Part shown: in pieces, positions 6,336-8,611 of the stretch
Layout: each line of letters opens with the position of its first letter
Position numbering within the stretch: position 1 is the first letter of the stretch
Assembly (NCBI GenBank): GCA_025463615.1
Contig: JAODAU010000175.1
Span: 1-8,611, forward strand
DNA: 8,611 nt
Reading direction: 5' to 3'
Source: Microbacteriaceae bacterium
Lineage (GTDB): Bacteria > Actinomycetota > Actinomycetes > Actinomycetales > Microbacteriaceae
Program-made: the position numbers and the translations under genes
Notes under the pieces: generated by a model
Told to the model about the DNA's origin: nothing
The model's input: only the letters and a program-made list of their open reading frames with translations
Database searches by the model: none

Positions 6336-7817
6336 CTAACCGACCGCGCCGCGGAACCCGTCCGCCCGCTCGTGCACCTCCGCGAGCAGCCCGTCCGCGC
6401 GCTCCGTCTCCACTCGGGCGAGCACTCCGTAGAACGACGCGTTCTCCCCCGCCGACGTGGCATCCCTCGCCACCGACTCCAGCTCGGCCACGAACAGCTG
6501 CGCGTCGCGATGATCGCCGACGGCGTCCTGCAGCTTCGACGCCTCGGCTGCCAGTCGTGCCCAACGCGCGCCGAACAGCGCGGCCGGGCCCTCGGTCAGC
6601 GCCTCGGTCACGTAGCGGAACCGCCTGACCGCCTTGCGCGCGTCGTGGATGCTGGTGGCGTCGCGATCGTCGACGCGCTCGAGCCGCTTCCCCGCCCGCC
6701 GTGCCTCGTGCGCGAGCGCCCGCCGCAGCACCTTGCGTGGCGGGCCGCCGAATCCCGGCGCGACCGGCGGCCGGGTGACCAGCGCCTCGAGCTCGTCGAG
6801 CGTGCGGAAGTACTCCGCACCGCCGAGGTAGACGAGGATGTCCGCGCGGGCGGCGGCTTCGTCGCTGCGTCGCGCGGCGACGAGCCGGGTCCGCAGCTCG
6901 CCCGGGAACCCCGCCCCCACATCGCCCGACAGCGCCTCCTCGGCCCGCTCCCGCATCACCTGCGCGGTGCGCGCGGGCTCGAGCACCCGCACCAGCGTGG
7001 AGACCCGATCCCGCAGCGGATCCGTCACCGAGCGCTCCAGCACCGGCCTGAAGGCGGCGAGCAGGGCCCGCGTGCGGCCCGCGGCCTTGCGCAGGTCGTG
7101 CACCCCGTCGTCGTCCCCGGCCCGCACCGCGGCGTCGGCCTCCAGCAGCGTCCCGATCACGTCGTCGAGCGCGACGAGCGCGAACTCGCCGGCCACCCGC
7201 GGCGGCTGGCAACGGGGCGAGGGCCGCTCCCCGAGGGCGCGCGCGATCTTGGACCCCCAGGCGGATGCCGTGGCCCCGGCCCCCAGGAGCGGCGCCTCCA
7301 GCCGGTCGAGCAGCGCCTCGGCATCCTCGTCGGAGTCCGGCTCGACCACGAGCTCGACCTCCCACTCGCGCCACACGCGCAGCTCGCCGGTGAGCGCGTC
7401 GCTCGCCTCGACGTGGTCGTCGGCGAACTCGGCGACCTCCCGGTCGTCGTCGAGGAGCGGGACGGTCGTGCGCCGGTTGCGGATCGTGGCGATGGGCGCC
7501 AGCGGATGGTCGCGCACGATGCCGCGGATCGACTCGAGCAGCTCCGCCGGCGGATCGTCCGAGAGCGGCGCGTGCTCCTCGCGGTGGTAGCGGCCCTGCT
7601 CCCGCTTGATGTGCCAGCCCGCGTCCGGCCCGCCCTCGCGGCGCCGCAGCGCGATCCCGTGCCGCGCGAGCGCCTGGTCGGGGGTGTCGAAGTAGGTGGT
7701 GCGCAGCTCGTCGACGGTGAGCCGGTCGACCGGCATCCCGGCGAACGGCGGCGGCGCGACGGTCGCCTCGACGTCGTATTTACGTTCGCGCTCGATGCTG
7801 ATGGCTGGTTCGCTCAC
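6336..7817 (-). CDS. CYTH and CHAD domain-containing protein
   Basis: 493-aa two-domain protein. The N-terminal CYTH (triphosphate tunnel) domain spans about residues 5-195. It begins with the ExExK signature ERERK at 9-13 and continues with TYFDTPD (41-47), LRRREGG and charged tunnel strands such as WHIKRE and EWEVELVVE. The C-terminal CHAD domain spans about 210-490 and shows its two-fold repeat: VHDLRK with His240 and IHDARK with His391, each followed by a basic helix, then KLQDAVGDHRDA near 428-439. CYTH domains bind or hydrolyse triphosphate compounds with divalent metal, and CHAD domains bind polyphosphate, so a polyphosphate-related role is likely. The start is GTG 7817, supported by GAGGGA six bases upstream. 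It lies downstream of tetR on the same strand with a 67-bp gap and is convergent with the universal stress gene. Confidence 0.95.
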   Translation of the reverse strand: MSEPAISIERERKYDVEATVAPPPFAGMPVDRLTVDELRTTYFDTPDQALARHGIALRRREGGPDAGWHIKREQGRYHREEHAPLSDDPPAELLESIRGIVRDHPLAPIATIRNRRTTVPLLDDDREVAEFADDHVEASDALTGELRVWREWEVELVVEPDSDEDAEALLDRLEAPLLGAGATASAWGSKIARALGERPSPRCQPPRVAGEFALVALDDVIGTLLEADAAVRAGDDDGVHDLRKAAGRTRALLAAFRPVLERSVTDPLRDRVSTLVRVLEPARTAQVMRERAEEALSGDVGAGFPGELRTRLVAARRSDEAAARADILVYLGGAEYFRTLDELEALVTRPPVAPGFGGPPRKVLRRALAHEARRAGKRLERVDDRDATSIHDARKAVRRFRYVTEALTEGPAALFGARWARLAAEASKLQDAVGDHRDAQLFVAELESVARDATSAGENASFYGVLARVETERADGLLAEVHERADGFRGAVG

Positions 7818-7823
7818 TGCCGT

Positions 7824-7845
7824 TCCCTCGCTCCGTTGAGAGGGA
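7824..7845 (-). promoter_or_regulatory. Ribosome site of the CYTH-CHAD gene inside a small inverted repeat
   Basis: The ribosome site GAGGGA at 7829-7824 (minus strand) lies six bases before the GTG start. It is exactly complementary to TCCCTC at 7845-7840, with a 10-base loop between. If the transcript begins upstream, for example by read-through from tetR, the site could be masked in a 6-bp stem. If transcription starts near 7838, as the promoter at 7845-7873 suggests, the upstream arm is absent from the mRNA. The stem is short and may be chance. Confidence 0.3.
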
Positions 7846-7873
7846 GTGTCGACGCCTGTCGCGCTCGGGTCAA
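7845..7873 (-). promoter_or_regulatory. Candidate promoter of the CYTH-CHAD gene
   Basis: On the minus strand TTGACC (7873-7868) matches five of six bases of the -35 consensus. After a 17-bp spacer, GACACT (7850-7845) is a weaker -10 with three matches. Start of transcription would fall near 7838, giving a leader of about 20 nt that contains the GAGGGA ribosome site. The -35 lies in the gap after the tetR stop, so CYTH-CHAD could be expressed independently of tetR. Confidence 0.4.
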
Positions 7874-7884
7874 GACGCTCTCGG

Positions 7885-8457
7885 TCAGCTTTTCGCTGCC
7901 GCCGAGGAGACGATCGAGGCGAATGCCGCGTCGAGCGACTCAGCGAGCGTCGTCGGCTCGTTGAGGTAGCCGCTCACCATCGCGCCGTCGCGGAGGATCA
8001 CGAGCTGCCGCGCGACGGAGTCGATGTCCGTCACACCGGCGTCGGACGCGATGCCCGCGAACTGCTCGCGCACCCAGGCGCGATGGGCGTCGACGGCCTT
8101 CCGCACCGGGTCGGACGGGTCCGAGAACTCGGCCGCCGCGTTGATGAACGGGCAGCCGCGGAATCCGGGGCTGCAGCTCGCCGACCCGATGCCGGTGGCG
8201 AGCGCGCGCAGGGACTGCATCGCGTCGTCGTGGCGCGCGGACAGCATCCAGTTGCGCTCCTGGGCCGCCTGGCCCTCGAGGTAGGCGACGACCAGGTCGC
8301 TCTTCGAGCGGAAGTGGCGGTAGAACGTCACCTTGGTGATGCCGACGGCCTCGATGATGCGGTCGGCGCTGGTCGCGCGGATGCCCTGGCTGTAGAACAG
8401 GCCGCTCGCGGCCTCGAGGATGCGGGCGCGGGTCGGCGCCGGCGTCGTCTGCGTCAT
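7885..8457 (-). CDS. TetR/AcrR-family transcriptional regulator
   Basis: TetR-type repressor of 190 aa, the usual family length. The N-terminal helix-turn-helix lies within residues 8-56: RARILEAASGLFYSQGIRATSADRIIEAVGITKVTFYRHFRSKSDLV is the classic three-helix pattern. The C-terminal ligand/dimer domain includes FRGCPFINAAAEFSDPSDPVR near 99-119, typical of the LmrA/YxaF-like branch of TetR proteins. The start at ATG 8457 is set by a strong GGAGGAG six bases upstream; an in-frame ATG at 8481 precedes that ribosome site and is rejected. It is divergent from the gene at 8551, and a strong dyad lies between them, so it most likely represses that gene and itself. The ligand is unknown. Confidence 0.95.
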   Translation of the reverse strand: MTQTTPAPTRARILEAASGLFYSQGIRATSADRIIEAVGITKVTFYRHFRSKSDLVVAYLEGQAAQERNWMLSARHDDAMQSLRALATGIGSASCSPGFRGCPFINAAAEFSDPSDPVRKAVDAHRAWVREQFAGIASDAGVTDIDSVARQLVILRDGAMVSGYLNEPTTLAESLDAAFASIVSSAAAKS

Positions 8458-8463
8458 CCTGTG

Positions 8464-8470
8464 CTCCTCC
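8464..8470 (-). promoter_or_regulatory. Strong Shine-Dalgarno that fixes the tetR start
   Basis: GGAGGAG on the minus strand, six bases before ATG 8457. It is the best ribosome site in the window and rules out the upstream ATG at 8481 as the main start. Confidence 0.8.
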
Positions 8471-8474
8471 CGGG

Positions 8475-8504
8475 TTGCCAATGTCGTGATGGTCAGCTTA
8501 GAGT
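8475..8504 (+). promoter_or_regulatory. Candidate promoter of the divergent gene at 8551
   Basis: TTGCCA at 8475-8480 is a good -35 (five of six to TTGACA). It is separated by 18 bp from TAGAGT at 8499-8504, which fits the actinobacterial -10 form TAnnnT. Transcription would begin near 8511, one base before the 22-bp dyad, leaving a leader of about 40 nt. On the opposite strand TAAGCT (8500-8495) is a possible -10 for tetR, with start near 8488; no good -35 is visible for it. Confidence 0.5.
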
Positions 8505-8511
8505 CGCTGAT

Positions 8512-8533
8512 GTAGACGTACTAGTAACTCTAC
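8512..8533. promoter_or_regulatory. 22-bp dyad, probable TetR operator
   Basis: A perfect 8-bp palindromic core TACTAGTA (8519-8526) is flanked on each side by two unmatched bases and then by arms GTAGA (8512-8516) and TCTAC (8529-8533). Nine of eleven base pairs are symmetric, which is far from what this GC-rich region would give by chance. Size and symmetry are those of TetR-family operators. It begins one base after the predicted start of the plus-strand transcript and covers the place where the -35 of a tetR promoter would sit. Occupancy would therefore block both genes. Confidence 0.7.
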
Positions 8534-8550
8534 CTGTCGAAAGAGAAACC

Positions 8551-8611
8551 ATGACCTCCACCACCGCCGCTGCGCCCTCGACATTCGGCTCCGCGCTCCG
8601 TCGCCTCTACT
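8551..8611 (+). CDS. Start of a plus-strand gene, probable TetR target (3' truncated)
   Basis: Twenty codons from ATG 8551 run open to the window edge and read MTSTTAAAPSTFGSALRRLY. The AAAGAG at 8540-8545, five bases before the ATG, is a weak ribosome site. It lies 94 bp from the tetR start on the opposite strand and directly behind the promoter and dyad. A short Ser/Thr/Ala-rich N-terminus followed by a basic LRRLY segment would suit a cytoplasmic tail before a first membrane helix, and efflux or membrane proteins are common TetR targets. Nothing visible identifies the product. Confidence 0.6.
   Translation, partial: MTSTTAAAPSTFGSALRRLY

Noticed and set aside
6124..7964. Long alternative frames on both strands over the CYTH-CHAD gene
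   Set aside because: Low-complexity Arg/Gly/Ala sequence without domains. The CYTH-CHAD frame has the ExExK and HDxRK motifs and a good ribosome site.
1..8611. Mobile elements, toxin-antitoxin or defence genes, CRISPR, tRNA or other RNA genes
   Set aside because: I saw no transposase, integrase, terminal repeats, repeat-spacer pattern or tRNA-like fold. The window is continuous ordinary coding sequence.

Overview
This is a very GC-rich (about 70 %), tightly packed stretch of bacterial chromosome. Almost every base lies in a gene, and the largest gap is about 100 bases. The protein families are typical of soil and host-associated actinobacteria: a MmyB-like regulator beside an SDR, a CYTH-CHAD protein, LysR and TetR regulators, and a universal stress protein. 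The strong preference for GGATGC/GCATCC over GGACGC/GCGTCC fits Microbacteriaceae as I remember those genomes. That assignment is an inference, because no marker gene is present.

Layout. The left edge holds the last 55 codons of a plus-strand gene, possibly a MocR-type PLP protein. Its stop overlaps the stop of a convergent minus-strand block. Read in its own direction, that block is LysR regulator (3080-4009), aldo/keto reductase (2079-3044), short-chain dehydrogenase (1032-1976) and XRE/MmyB-like regulator (166-1005). The LysR gene is divergent from a complete fumarate reductase/succinate dehydrogenase-type flavoprotein (4080-5813, plus strand). A single-domain universal stress protein follows it (5861-6328). 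Convergent to that is a CYTH-CHAD protein (6336-7817, minus). Behind it lies a TetR regulator (7885-8457, minus), which is divergent from a plus-strand gene that begins at 8551 and runs off the window.

How the genes may work together. Three regulator/enzyme pairs can be read from the layout: MmyB-like regulator with SDR, LysR with flavoprotein (and perhaps the AKR), and TetR with the truncated gene at the right edge. The clearest regulatory signal is a 22-bp dyad in the tetR intergenic region. It lies just after a good promoter for the divergent gene and near the probable tetR promoter. The flavoprotein has every residue expected for fumarate/succinate chemistry and a histidine placed for covalent FAD, yet no iron-sulfur or membrane subunit lies beside it. 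Its start looks leaderless.

I found no RNA genes, insertion sequences, phage genes, CRISPR arrays or long repeats. Most of the window is ordinary metabolic and regulatory chromosome. The points most worth following are the orphan flavoprotein and the TetR operator.
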